From Porogramme epimiltina (lineage: Eukaryota; Basidiomycota; Agaricomycetes; Polyporales; Polyporaceae), in contig FTLJ01000101.1 in assembly GCA_900155495.1 (NCBI GenBank), positions 1 to 64,000 on the forward strand: a stretch of DNA of 64,000 nucleotides, in the 5' to 3' direction. Within the stretch, counting starts at the first letter, position 1, and every line of letters begins with the position of its first letter. The position numbers were made by a program, and so were the translations under genes. Shown here in pieces: positions 23,858 to 34,336 of the stretch. The notes below the pieces were generated by a model. That model was not told the DNA's origin and made no database searches. It saw nothing but the letters and a program-made list of their open reading frames with translations.

Positions 23858-23874
23858 GGACGCGCTTGGACGCG
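23858..23874. promoter_or_regulatory. Paired GGACGCG boxes upstream of POL1
   Basis: GGACGCG occurs at 23858-23864 and again at 23868-23874, one helical turn apart and about 65-75 bp upstream of the POL1 start codon. ACGCG is the core of the MluI cell-cycle box bound by MBF, which drives G1/S transcription of POL1 in yeast. That this fungus uses the sites the same way is inferred. Confidence 0.4.
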
Positions 23875-24080
23875 ATCCATTAGCGCGACACGCTTTGGGG
23901 CGGAGATCAAAAGCGTGTTTTGCACGTGCTGTAGCCCTAACCATGGGCGACATAGCCCTAACCCCGAAGACCGAGCGCTCCGAATTCTCTCACTCAGCAT
24001 CCGGGACGTGAACGGCCCTGCGTAAGTACCGCGGTGCGAGTCTGTGACCTCCACGTTTGTCTGCTCTCACCGCTACCACC

Positions 24081-24705
24081 ATGTTCAGGACAGCCCTCCG
24101 CACCTCCGTACGTGCAAACTTGTGTCTGCTTGCTCGGGTGCGGCGCTGACCCCCTTCGCAGTTCACCGCACTCCGCGCGCCGGCTCGCGTGCCAGCGGTC
24201 GCGCTCTCCCCGTCCACGGCGTTCATTGCGCGGAGGTTCTTGAGCGAGGATGTCCGTGCGAAGATCCAGCAAGCAGTCGCCTCCACCCCTGTAGTGCTCT
24301 TCATGAAGGGCACACCCGACGCACCCCAATGCGGCTTCTCGCGCGCGGCGGTACAGGTGTTGGGTATCCACGGAGTCCCGGAGGAGAAAATGAAGACGTT
24401 CGACGTTCTGGAGGATAGTGAGCTGAGGCAGAGTATCAAGGAATTCTCGTATGTTTTAGGTTTCTACAAGATGGTATGTGTCGCTGACATTGGCGCGCTC
24501 AGTGATTGGCCCACAATACCCCAACTCTACGTCAACGGCGAGTTTGTCGGTGGCTGCGATATTCTCCTGAACAGTACGTCTAGTTCATTCCGTCTTAGTC
24601 TTTGCTCTTATTAAATGCCAAACTGCAGTGCACCAGTCGGGAGAGTTGGACGAATTGCTCGTCAAGAACGGCGTAATCCCACCGGAAGAGGCGCAAGCCG
24701 AGTAA
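24081..24705 (+). CDS. GRX5: Mitochondrial monothiol glutaredoxin
   Basis: Transfers iron-sulfur clusters in the mitochondrial matrix. Four exons (24081-24107, 24162-24448, 24503-24573, 24629-24705) join in phase to give 153 residues, the normal Grx5 size. The first 40 residues are arginine- and serine-rich without acidic residues (MFRTALRTS, then FIARRF), a typical matrix presequence. The monothiol active site is [10 protein letters not shown]. Upstream [12 protein letters not shown] carries the glutathione-binding lysine. [19 protein letters not shown] contains the cis-proline and GG turn. The C-terminus ends [12 protein letters not shown]. It is convergent with the ZIM17 gene, with only about 150 bp between stop codons, and divergent from POL1. 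Confidence 0.97.
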
Positions 24706-24855
24706 AGCACCCTTCCTATGTCGGGATGCCCACCCCATCGTCTTGCTTGCCCCCCACTCACTGTATCCATACATAGCACTAATAGAGGACTTGCTGCTGC
24801 ACACAATGTTAGCATGAGCGGGGACCAGAGCGCACAGCCGTGCCGTGCCCAGTGT

Positions 24856-25443
24856 CTATTCTGGAGCATATTCTACGACGCCCCCGGCATCTATCCTGCC
24901 CCTTCTAACCTTCTCGCCCTTGGCACGCAACAAATCCTCGACTGTCTTCAGCTTGCCATCCTCCGTGCTCTCCTTAAACCACCCTAGGTTGTCTGCTATT
25001 AGATGTCTGTGATGTGTACACTGAGTGTCAAATTAATTTGTTTGCACGGGGTATACGCACCTGTTCTTGCACCCCGGGCATGTTACAATCACTATCCCTT
25101 TCTGATAGCTCCTTTTCGTAAATTGGTGTGTTGAGCGTTCGCCGCAGGCCTCCACTGTGCATGTGAAGGTCAAAGACAAACGAGGCTCAGGTGTCTCGAG
25201 TGTAATGCGTGTTTGTGGTGTGGGGGATGCAGGTGCTTCCGCACCAGCAGGCTCCTCGGCAGAAGATGTGGACGTTGAGGAAACACTGTCCTTTAACCTG
25301 CATGCAGATCTAGAGAACGTGCGGGCATTTGGGCGAAGGCGAAGTGCAGCCGCGACTTGGGGGTGAAGAGAGGATGATGCCCCTCGGGAAGCCGTAAGGA
25401 GCGGCCGCTGGAACACAGAAAACGCTTGGCAGAGAGGGAGCAT
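24856..25443 (-). CDS. ZIM17: DNL-type zinc-finger protein, mitochondrial Hsp70 escort (Zim17/Hep1/Tim15)
   Basis: Keeps mitochondrial Hsp70 proteins soluble and active for import and iron-sulfur biogenesis. Two exons (25061-25443 and 24856-25006) join in phase to give 177 residues. The N-terminal 60 residues (LPLCQAFSVFQRPLL, LRLRPNARTFSRSACRL) are basic and hydroxylated, as expected of a matrix presequence. The zinc domain has a first cysteine pair TCTVEACGERSTHQF, then RSYQKGIVIVTCPGCKNRH directly followed by LIADNLGWF, the DNL signature split by the intron. The first pair is C-x4-C where yeast Zim17 has C-x2-C. It is divergent from the ADE16/17-type gene (429 bp between starts). Confidence 0.95.
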
Positions 25444-25872
25444 TGACGTTCAGGTTTTCTGCGTGCGAGGAACGAAGTGGAAGTGTACGACAAACGGAGG
25501 AGGCGTTTGCAGGCGTTGAGAATGACGGGACGGAGTGAGAGGGCTGCTGACGCGACAAGCCGCAAAGACGCGACCCTGGCTTAGTCACATACACCATCAC
25601 GTGTGCGTTCCCCCACAGTCTATCTTGCGCGTGATTGACACTCCTGCTCTTCAGCCTCATGCCAGAAGAGCCTTCAATTCACCGCAGGGTCGACGGATGC
25701 GCGAATCCGCAAACCGCGCACGTCCGTGCCCCTCGTGCATGATTTCCGTGAGCGGAAGCCCGGGGAAGCAGCCTATCATAGCGTCATCTGCGAGATCGCG
25801 ATCTGTGGCGAATTTTGAGTTCCCCAGGAGAGAGCTTGAAAGTCAGATTCGACGACTCTCCCTCTGACCACC
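25444..25872. promoter_or_regulatory. Divergent promoter region between ZIM17 and the ATIC gene
   Basis: The spacer holds the promoters of both flanking genes. No TATA box or TGACTC motif is evident near the ATIC start. Open frames overlap on both strands and have no domain content. Confidence 0.5.
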
Positions 25873-28123
25873 ATGTCCGCACCGATCGGTGGGCACTACG
25901 AGCACTCGGCCGCACTTGCCCATACTGATTAGTCTCAAGCCTTGCTCTCCGTCTACGACAAGACGAACCTGCTCGACCTCGCGAGCGGTCTCCACGGCGC
26001 GGGCGTTCGTCTGCTTGGTTCTGGGGGCACCGCGAAAAAGATTCGGGAGGCGGGCATTCCCATTGAGTGAGTTATTGAACCTGCCCTCGCGCGCGCGACG
26101 GGGCGTTGACAAGTATCTAGGGATGTGGCCGATATCACAAAGGCACCGGAAATGCTCGGCGGACGAGTGAAGACGCTTCACCCCGCAGTGCACGGTGGTA
26201 AGTCCCAACACTCTCGATAACCTCTCCCTAGTATTGTGCCGGCTCTCGGGCTAAGTCGGAGAGACGAGCAAGGTTGTATGCATTCTAGTACTAACGCGCG
26301 TTGTATCCGTTAGGCATTCTCGCGCGGTCCATTCCTACCGACAAGGCAGACTTGGAGGCGCAAGGAATCTCCCCCATTTCCATCGTCGTCTGCAACCTCT
26401 ACCCCTTCACTTCTACTATCGCGAAGCCGAACTGCACCCTTGCCGACGCGGTCGAAGAGATCGACATTGGTGGTGTTACCCTCCTGCGCGCCGCAGCCAA
26501 AAACCACGAGCGCGTATCTATCCTTTCCGACCCCGCGGACTATGCCGAGTTCCTCCAGGCATGGAAGGCGGGCAACGGCGATGTCGGTTCGAACGTTCGT
26601 AACAAGCTTGCGCTCAAGGCCTTTGAGATGACGGCAACGTACGACGAGGCTATCAGCGGGTACTTCAGGGAGCAGTATGCGTCCGCAGAGTTGCCCAAGG
26701 AGAAGCTGGCTGGACCCGTTCAACGTATGGCTCTTCGTTATGGCGCGAACCCCCACCAGAAGCCCGCGCAAGCATTCGTCACTGAGGGCGAGCTCCCGTT
26801 CAAGGGTGAGCGCTTCAATCACCGTGCGGAGTGCTATCAGCTCAAAAGGTGTCCACAGCGCTTTGCGGCTCTCCTGGATACATCAACCTTCTCGACGCGC
26901 TCAACTCTTACGCGCTGGTGAGGGAACTGTCCGAGGCGCTCAATCTTCCCGCGGCTGCTTCCTTCAAGCACGTTTCCCCGGCAGGTGCCGCCGTCGGGGT
27001 CGAGCTGGATGATACGGAGAAGAAGGTGTACGGTGTCGATGACCTCAAGGAGCCCCTTACGCCTCTTGCAAGTGCCTACGCTCGCGCTCGAGGTAAAATC
27101 CCTTATTTTGCGTTACCCAAGGCCGTTCTAACACGTCAACTCAGGTGCCGACCGTATGTCATCCTTCGGCGACTTCATCGCGCTTTCTGCCCCTTGCGAT
27201 CTGGCCACCGCGCGGATCATCTCCCGTGAGGTTTCTGACGGCATTATTGCCCCTGGCTACACCCCAGAGGCACTTGAGGTCCTCGCTAAGAAGAAGGCGG
27301 GCAAGTACTGTGTTCTCCAGGTACGCATGCAGTTCTCGAATAAAGCGGCTTTAACTTACGCCCTCTCCTTCCATTTACCAGATTGATCCCGCATACAAAC
27401 CCGGCGACATCGAGACCCGCCAGGTGTACGGCGTGTCCATGCAGCAACGCCGCAACGATGCGAAGATCGACGCGAGCCTATTCAACAACATTGTCACGAA
27501 GAACAAGGAGGTCTGTCGCCTTCTCACCCGCATTTACATTCGTCACTAACACCGTATTTTTTCCGACACAGCTCACGAACCAGGCGCTGACGGACCTCAT
27601 CGTCGCCACGCTCGCACTCAAGTACACGCAGTCCAACTCGGTTGCGTACGCCTACCGCGGCGCCATCGTCGGCATCGGCGCTGGCCAGCAATCGCGCATC
27701 CACTGCACCCGTCTGGCAGGCACCAAGGCCGACCTCTGGTGGCTCCGCCACCACCCGCGCGTGCTCGCGCTGCCCTTCAAGAAGGGAGTGAAGCGCGCCG
27801 AGAAGGCGAACGCGATCGACCTCTTCGTCGCCGGCGAGCCCCTTGAGGGCGGCGAGCTCGCGCAGTGGCAGGCGAACTTCGAGGAGGTGCCCGCGCCGCT
27901 GACTGAGGCGGAGCGCAAGGCGCACGCGAAGGGGCTCGACGGCGTCGCGTGCGCGAGCGACGCGTTCTTCCCCTTCCCGGACAACGTGCACCGCGCGCGC
28001 CGGAGCGGCGTCACGTTCGTCGCCGCGCCGAGCGGGAGCGTCATGGACGCCGAGTGCATCAAGGCTGCGGACGAGCACGGGATGGTGTTCGCGCACACGA
28101 ACCTGCGCCTCTTCCACCACTGA
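25873..28123 (+). CDS. ADE17: Bifunctional AICAR transformylase / IMP cyclohydrolase (ATIC)
   Basis: Catalyses the last two steps of de novo IMP synthesis: formyl transfer to AICAR, then ring closure. Exon 1 is only 16 nt (25873-25888, MSAPI plus one base). It joins through a 51-bp intron to [15 protein letters not shown], the start of the cyclohydrolase domain. That domain continues [37 protein letters not shown] and VCNLYPF. The transformylase domain has [27 protein letters not shown] (with the catalytic Lys-His), [12 protein letters not shown] and [18 protein letters not shown]. The end is [14 protein letters not shown]. The assembled protein is about 600 residues, the usual size. Whether it corresponds to yeast ADE16 or ADE17 cannot be said; these are duplicates there. 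Confidence 0.97.
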
Positions 28124-29020
28124 GCGGGGACGGGGGGCGGCCGTCGTCGTCATCGTCGTTGTCGGCAGCGGCGGCGTGCCAGTGTGGACGCGGCGGATGG
28201 ATCCTTCGAGATGCAGCGCTACCAAAAATATTGGGGTCGGGAGCAGAAAGGTCCGGGCTCGGGATTACAACGGTGGAGGGTGCGGAAGGAGGCAGCCGGC
28301 GGGGAAGAAGTCGAGAAGTATTCGTTAGAAATGTTGTATCATCATCACACGGCGTACTACGCGTTGCGCCATGAGGCATCGGACAGAAGCCCCTCTATCT
28401 CTCGACTTGGCTATTTTCGTGATAAATTGCCGGTGCGGCGGGTCCACGGCTGGGTGCCTTGGGTCGCCTGGGCGTGCGCATGAGAGGCCCTGGGCACGTC
28501 AAACGTCATGTTTTATTGTGGTCGAGTGAGCGCTGCAACGAGGCCAATGGCTTCCGTTATCTACTAGATTGCTCTAGGTTAGTGTCAGGCGTCAGCGGAT
28601 GACAGAGGGGAGGGCCCTGAGATCTGAGCGTGACGTCTACGGGGGAGCAGATGCGGCAGGCATAGACTACGCCGACCAAAACGTGGTGTACAGGGGCGCG
28701 GACGGGTATGCGTATACTACGTGTCGCAAAGTGGGTGGGGCGAGGGGCGAGATCCAAAATAACCTATGGTGGACAGGGACTGTGGGGCGTTTGAGACGCG
28801 GTGTGGGAGTAGCGTGTGAGTGTATTTACGGGGGTGCCAGCATGCATAGGTGGGGTGGGGGTGTGGACCATAACTGGAGCAGAGCAGTGCAAGGAAAGCG
28901 AGCGTTGCGGACACGGTGAGCCATACGATCTATGTACCATAGGAAAACGCAGAGGAGAGAAGGTCGAGCGCGCGCAGTGGCGGTCGCACGCGGGCGTAGG
29001 CGCGCCACCAGAAGGCGCGA
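28124..29020. other. Convergent 3' spacer
   Basis: About 0.9 kb between the stops of the ATIC gene and the FAD monooxygenase. It is rich in G and T on the plus strand in places. No frame has domain-like content and no RNA gene is recognised. Confidence 0.5.
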
Positions 29021-31098
29021 CTAGTACGAGTCCATCGGCTGGAACGAGAGGCCTGAGAAGTCGAACGCGGACGGCTGCTCGCGCGCGGTCTCCGAGAAGC
29101 GGCCCCAGTTGACCCACCACTCGGCGGCGGCATCGTATGCGTCGTAGAGGAAGATCTCCGCGATCTCCTCGAACTGCGCCTTGAGCGTGCCCTCGTCCCA
29201 CTCGTCCTTGCGCCGGCGCATGTCGTCGTCGCGCGCGGTGGCCATCGGGCCATCTGGCATCGCGACCATCTTCGCGTTGCCCATATCGGCCGCGAAGACG
29301 AGCCCGCAGCGGCGCTGGCGCAGCTCTTCGTACGCGCTCAGGAAGGACGGGATCTGGTCGAGCGTGCGCAGGTGCGAGAAGAGCGCGCCGAGAACGACCG
29401 CGTCCTCGACCGCCATGCTGCCGTTGTGCGAGCCGCCGGGCTACGTGCGGCGCCGAGAGTTAGCGACGGATACCGAAGCGCGGTAGGGGAGCCCCTGAGT
29501 GCACAGGGGGGCGCGGGTGTGCGGAAGCGAAGACGTACGAATGAGGGGTGTGCGGCGTCGCCTAGCAGCACGATGCGACCGGTAGCGTCGACCCAGTCGT
29601 CGATTCCGTCTTTGCGGGCCATGAAGTTGGTGCGGATGAGGTGGGGCGCCATTCGGATGAGCCGCTGAATTCTGTGGTTGCGGCTGTGAGCCGTGCGCTG
29701 CGGCGAGGGCGGTGTGTGCTGCGCACCTGGGGCCATGGTGGCTAATGTTTACCGTGTCCACGGGCACGAGCTCGTCCCAGCTCTCCTCGCCTGCCTGCTC
29801 GAGGCCGTCGCCGCGGTGGGAGTATATGTGGAAGAAGAACTCCTTTTTCGCGCGCTAGAAGCGTCCGGTCATCAGACGACATCGGCGATCGGCGCGGCGC
29901 CGACGAGGGACGTACCACGGGATGTCCTGGAAGCGGAAGTGATGCGAGATCAGAACCAATGTCAGGAGAAGCAGGGCGCGGGTCACCCACCGCATACGCT
30001 TCGGTGCGAGCCCATCCAAATCGGCCACTATCGCAGCTGAGCACTGGCAACACGACAGCGAGACAGCGAGCTCACCTCGTCGGACAGCGCGTACGGTCGC
30101 AGCTCTGAATCCTTTAGCATCCCCGCCGCGTCGACAACCCCCGTGTAGAGGGTCATCCCTCCTGGCTGCGCGCAGTCTTCTTCCTCTGTCACCACCTCTC
30201 GTACCATGCTGTTGTACCCGTCCGCACCGACGATGATGTCGGCCGTCAATACATCGCCCGTGGATAGCGTGACGCTGGGGTTTGGGACCGCGTCTGATCC
30301 TTGGTGTATTGAGGTGACCTCGGTGTGGAAGTCAACTTTTGCCCCCGCATCGATCGCAAGCTTGTACAAGATGCGGACAAGGTCGTCTCGCTGCAATATC
30401 ATTAACAAAGATTCTACGAGGCGGGGAGGGGGCCCGGCTCACATGTATCATGAGGAACTCGCCTCCAGTCTCTGCCATTACGGCGGGCTTCCAGTGCAGG
30501 TAGCCGACGGACTCGCCGGTGCTTACTGTTTGGGGAAAGCCAGTAAGCATACACAGCGGGGACGCGAGGGGAGGAGCATGATCCGCGACGGCGATCGAAC
30601 AGCCACCCAGCAGAGGGGAAAGCAGGACGAGACGTCATCGACACACATCCTACTGAAACAGGAAACACGATCAAACGCAAAAACTCACAGTGGTGAAAGG
30701 GCGTGCCCACACATCGCGTGGTCACCTTCGCAAGCTCCTCCTCGCCCACCCATCTCCGCAGGATCTTGCTGAGGTTTGGCGGAACGCGCATGCCCCCGCT
30801 GGGGGCCGAAAGGTCACGCCGTTCAAGGACGCGAACGCGGTGCCCTGACTTGCAGAGCGTGAACGCGACGGCGAGGCCGCCGATACCTGAGAAGAGAACC
30901 GTTGAGCGTGCCCACGATGGACCCATAGACACCGCGATCGACGGTGGGAAGAGAAGAGGCAGCCTCCGGGGGGAACGGCCTCGCGCGAGGCGGGAGCAGA
31001 CCGCGGCGCGGGGTGGCGAGGGCGAGCGGGAAGGACGCACCTCCGCCAATAACCAAAAAATCGAGGGCGAGGGCCGCCTTGCGCTGCGAGGTGGGCAT
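29021..31098 (-). CDS. FAD-dependent monooxygenase, salicylate-hydroxylase-like
   Basis: Class A flavoprotein monooxygenase that would hydroxylate an aromatic or similar ring with NAD(P)H and oxygen. The ATG at 31098 starts MPTSQRKAALALDFLVIGGG, joined across an intron to GIGGLAVAFTLCKSGHRVRVLERR, so the GxGxxG FAD fingerprint is split by the intron. Next come GMRVPPNLSKILRRWV and, after further exons, RDDLVRILYKLA. The DG motif follows as IIVGADGYNSMVREV, and the GD motif as GRIVLLGDAAHP followed by GSHNGSMAVEDAVVLGALFS. The C-terminus ends AFDFSGLSFQPMDSY. The whole domain set is present over about 450-500 residues with many short introns. The substrate is unknown; no pathway partner lies directly beside it. 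Confidence 0.9.
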
Positions 31099-32500
31099 GG
31101 CGGGGGCGGGGATCGACGTGGGGGGGAGGTCGCGAAGGGCGTCGGGGACCCGCGTTGATTTTGAGGAGAAGCTGGATCTAGAAGTCGCAGCTGTCCGGTT
31201 GGGCGAGCCTACTAAAGAAGGTGACGAGGGCTACATGGGCCGGATCCGTGGAAGAGAGAATAAAGTTCGCGCGCGGGGGGCGCGAAGTTCGGGTAGTCGA
31301 CGGAGCAGATGCACGGGCTGCTATTTCCGCATATGACCTCCGCGTGTTCCTCTGGTTCCTGCCCGAAAGGCTCGCGGGGCCATCACCGACGGGCCCCTCA
31401 GGGGCGTGGAGGAGCGTGGAGGGACACGCTCTGGCATGGTCTGTTTGGAGGCCGGGAAAACATAAGCACACGCGCACACGATAGCTGGCTAGGCCCTCGC
31501 AGAATGCATCAAACGGCGCTCAGTGCCTAGTCCAGAGTAAGCCCCGTACGAACCCCTAGTAGTTCGAAGAGAAGGCCAAAGAAGGACATACCATCGGCGA
31601 CTGCACGTCATTTCATGATCGGGGAATGTCCTCAGGTGTTCCCCGATCCATCGTCCCCGCCGCCATAGTCAGCCGAGCCCTGGGCCAGACATCTTCGCAG
31701 AGAACCTGAAGAGAACCACGACGGCGGCCGCACAGTTCTCGAGTCCGCATCGACGGATATGCCTCTGATTCCCACATCGTCCTCCCCATTGTGTTGGCCC
31801 ATGCGGACGTTCGGTTTTCGCGACCGCCGTCGTTGGTGCTGGCGATTCGCGGGCTGTTGCGTGGTGCGACCGTCAGGCAGGAAGACGTTGATCGCTTTGC
31901 CACGTTCTGGAGGCGATTTGGTAATGATCTACTGCCGCGCCGCTTCCTGGTGGTCCTCTGTTCCCCGACCCGATGAAGGTGGAGAGGTTTGTCAGGTCCA
32001 GTGGATTCTCTCACAGGGTGCTGCGAGACACATCCGAAAGCACTCGCTGTAGGAGCCCCTAGGCCTAGAGTAGTACCACACTGGATGCAATGAACACTTT
32101 AGAGGGTGATCAAAGCAGTTGCTGGACTCAAAAACGGGGAATACGACGGCTGTATGATGCTCAGGATGTCAAGAGACATTACTACGAGCTTGTATCGAGC
32201 AAAAAAAATGAGAATGAGCGAGCTTCTGGGGAGGACGCACGTTGTGTGTGCAATGTGCATTTTACATGCGGGCGCTTCCTTTATCATAGAGATGACATCG
32301 TGGGTATGGACGGACGCCGGCCGGGGACGGCCGGGGACCGGGCGGGCGGCAGCCGCATGGGGCAAGGAGGTTTGGGGGCGGGATTCAACGTTGTCGTTTG
32401 CAGCGGCGGCGAGCTCGACAAAGTGCCCGTCCTGGACGTGCACCCCGCGTGCCTCCTTTCTATTGCCCACTTCTTCCTCTCTCTTCTCGCCTGGGCCGCC
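31099..32500. other. Spacer with a possible coding remnant
   Basis: About 1.4 kb between two divergent genes. Apart from the protein-like frame at 31710-31976 (listed separately) nothing gene-like is seen. Near 32310-32360 there are repeated GGCCGGGGAC words. The 40 bp before 32501 are pyrimidine-rich, as in fungal leaders. Confidence 0.5.
31710..31976 (+). CDS. Unidentified protein-like frame, possible exon or remnant
   Basis: An open stretch of about 88 codons with normal protein composition, including HIVLPIVLAHADVRF, SLVLAIRGLLRGATVRQEDV and FGNDLLPRRFLVVLCSPTR before a stop. I do not recognise the family. An ATG lies outside this frame, so if it is real it needs an upstream exon, which I could not define; otherwise it is a remnant. 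An opposite-strand frame overlaps it (31613-32014 minus, 133 codons) and looks less protein-like. Confidence 0.25.
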   Translation, partial: REPRRRPHSSRVRIDGYASDSHIVLPIVLAHADVRFSRPPSLVLAIRGLLRGATVRQEDVDRFATFWRRFGNDLLPRRFLVVLCSPTR

Positions 32501-34336
32501 ATGTCTCTATTCAACTTCAGCTTCAGCCTCTCGGTCCCCGGCATCACCAACCCATTCACGGCTGCCGCGGAGGCGGAAGCAGCTGCCTCCGAGTCGGCGC
32601 CTGCCCTCCATGGCATGCTTCAGAATCAATGGCACGCAGACTGGGACGATAGGCAGCGCCCCGCCGCCCTCGCGCGTCCTCTGCCGCCCTCTCCGTCTCT
32701 CCTTCCCCCTGTTTCGAAGAAAAGGGGATGGGTTCCCTCCAGCTCTGAGCCCAGCCGCCCCGCACCCATCCGCACCTCTACCAGTGGCTACCTCGACACC
32801 CCAGCAAAGTACAGAGAAATGCTCAGCGAGAGCGCAGATCAAAGCGAGATAGAAGAGCTGGTCGCCGGTGAGTCCTCGTTCTCTCTTAGAACATTTCATG
32901 TGCCATTTGCTGCGCGCTGCGCCGCTATATAGATGGAGACCGGAGGAGCGGGGCGAATATTTTCGACGTTGCTTCTGCGCGCACGTTTTCCCCCACTTCA
33001 TTGCGTTGCCGTCTACGACCCGCTCTTCCTGCTCTTTGGACCATGCGCCTTGGCGGAGAAGTTGTGAATGGGTGTGCACTCCACGCTGGGCACAGTGCGA
33101 CCCGTTGAGCCCCCCGCCGGCGTAGCATACATGCGTTCTTTGAATGCTCTTATGCTAGTGAAATTTCACTATGGCGCCCGGGGGACTCGGTCCCATCTTC
33201 CTCATCTGCCTTTCATGATCAGCAAGTAAAAGGCGAGGCTGGAGTAGAGGTCGGCTCTATGCACCGCATCCGCGTCCTTTCGTGAAGAGTGCATAGATGC
33301 ACGCAGACTGCGCATGTTTGTCGTCCGTGTGCCCTCCATGTTTCAAACACGTGCAGACCACCTTGTACATCGCATATATGCGTCCTCTTCTGCGGCTCTC
33401 CTCCCCAGCATGCGTTCTCAACTCAACTTTTATGTTTCTTCAGACCTTCCTCCCCCCAAGCGTCGTAGAACGCTTGCTGGCTCTATTATCTCGACTGCGC
33501 TGAGCGCGGCCCTTATTGGCACCGCTGTCGGCCTTACTGTGTATCGCCTGTGAGTATATGTCTGTTCTATCCGCCTCGCTACTAGCTCTAATCATTACAC
33601 AGATGGAGAGATCGTGGGAAGGGCCCAGAAGCTCTACCTCCCCCTCCGTACGAACAGGGAGAATGGATGCCACCAGAGGTAAGCATGCTGTGCCATTATT
33701 AGCGGCACAGATTTTAATATATTCGTGTAGCACGAAGCGCTGTCTTCCCCTGCGCTGAAGACCGCAACTACTCCCCGCTCGCGGAAGACCCGATCCGTTG
33801 CAAGCCGACGAACCGTTCCTCGTCATCGCAAGACGCCATCCCGTCTTCCGGCCCATACTGTGTCACACCATTACGCGCAAGCATCCTCTTCGCGGTCCCC
33901 CATCCCTCCAGAGTTCAACTTCGCCAGTACCTCAAGAACAAGCCCGAAGCTTGAAGAGGAGGCTGACGTTGATGACCAAATGTCCTGGATGGGTGACCGC
34001 CTCGCTCAACTCATTTCCGAAGGTCAGAAGGCGCTCGGCAAGGAGGTCGTCATCATGAGCGAGGATCAAGCCGACGAGGTCGACGATGGATCCGGTGCGT
34101 GGGTCGAGGACGACGAGCGCGAGGAGCCCCGCTCTAGCCGACGTTCCGGCTTTGGGCTTCCTCCCTACTCGCCCCGCACGCCGAGCCGTTTCGTTCGTGG
34201 AACATCCGTCGAGTCCGACACGCGATCCGTCGCAAGCAGCTTCCACGAAGACGAGTCCTCCTGGCAGACTCCGGAGATGCGCGAGAGCATGGAGCGTGCG
34301 CGGACACTGTACAAGCAGAAGCGCGGCCTCTCATGA
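32501..34336 (+). CDS. Predicted single-pass membrane protein of unknown function
   Basis: I do not recognise the family. The ATG at 32501 opens MSLFNFSFSLSVPGITNPF. The first exon ends in an acidic stretch (SESADQSEIEELVA) at about 32869. A 574-bp intron, long for this genome, leads in phase to DLPPPKRRRTLAGSIISTAL, then a membrane helix SAALIGTAVGLTVYRL preceded by a KRRR cluster. Two further introns lead to the proline-rich LPPPPYEQGEWMPPE (with a PPxY motif) and a long serine/arginine-rich tail (RSRKTRSVASRRTVPRHRKT). The last part contains MSWMGDRLAQLISEGQKALGK and ends MERARTLYKQKRGLS. Basic residues before the helix and a PPxY motif after it would fit an adaptor for a NEDD4/Rsp5-type ligase, but that is inference. 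Exon joins keep phase, which supports a real gene. Confidence 0.6.
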
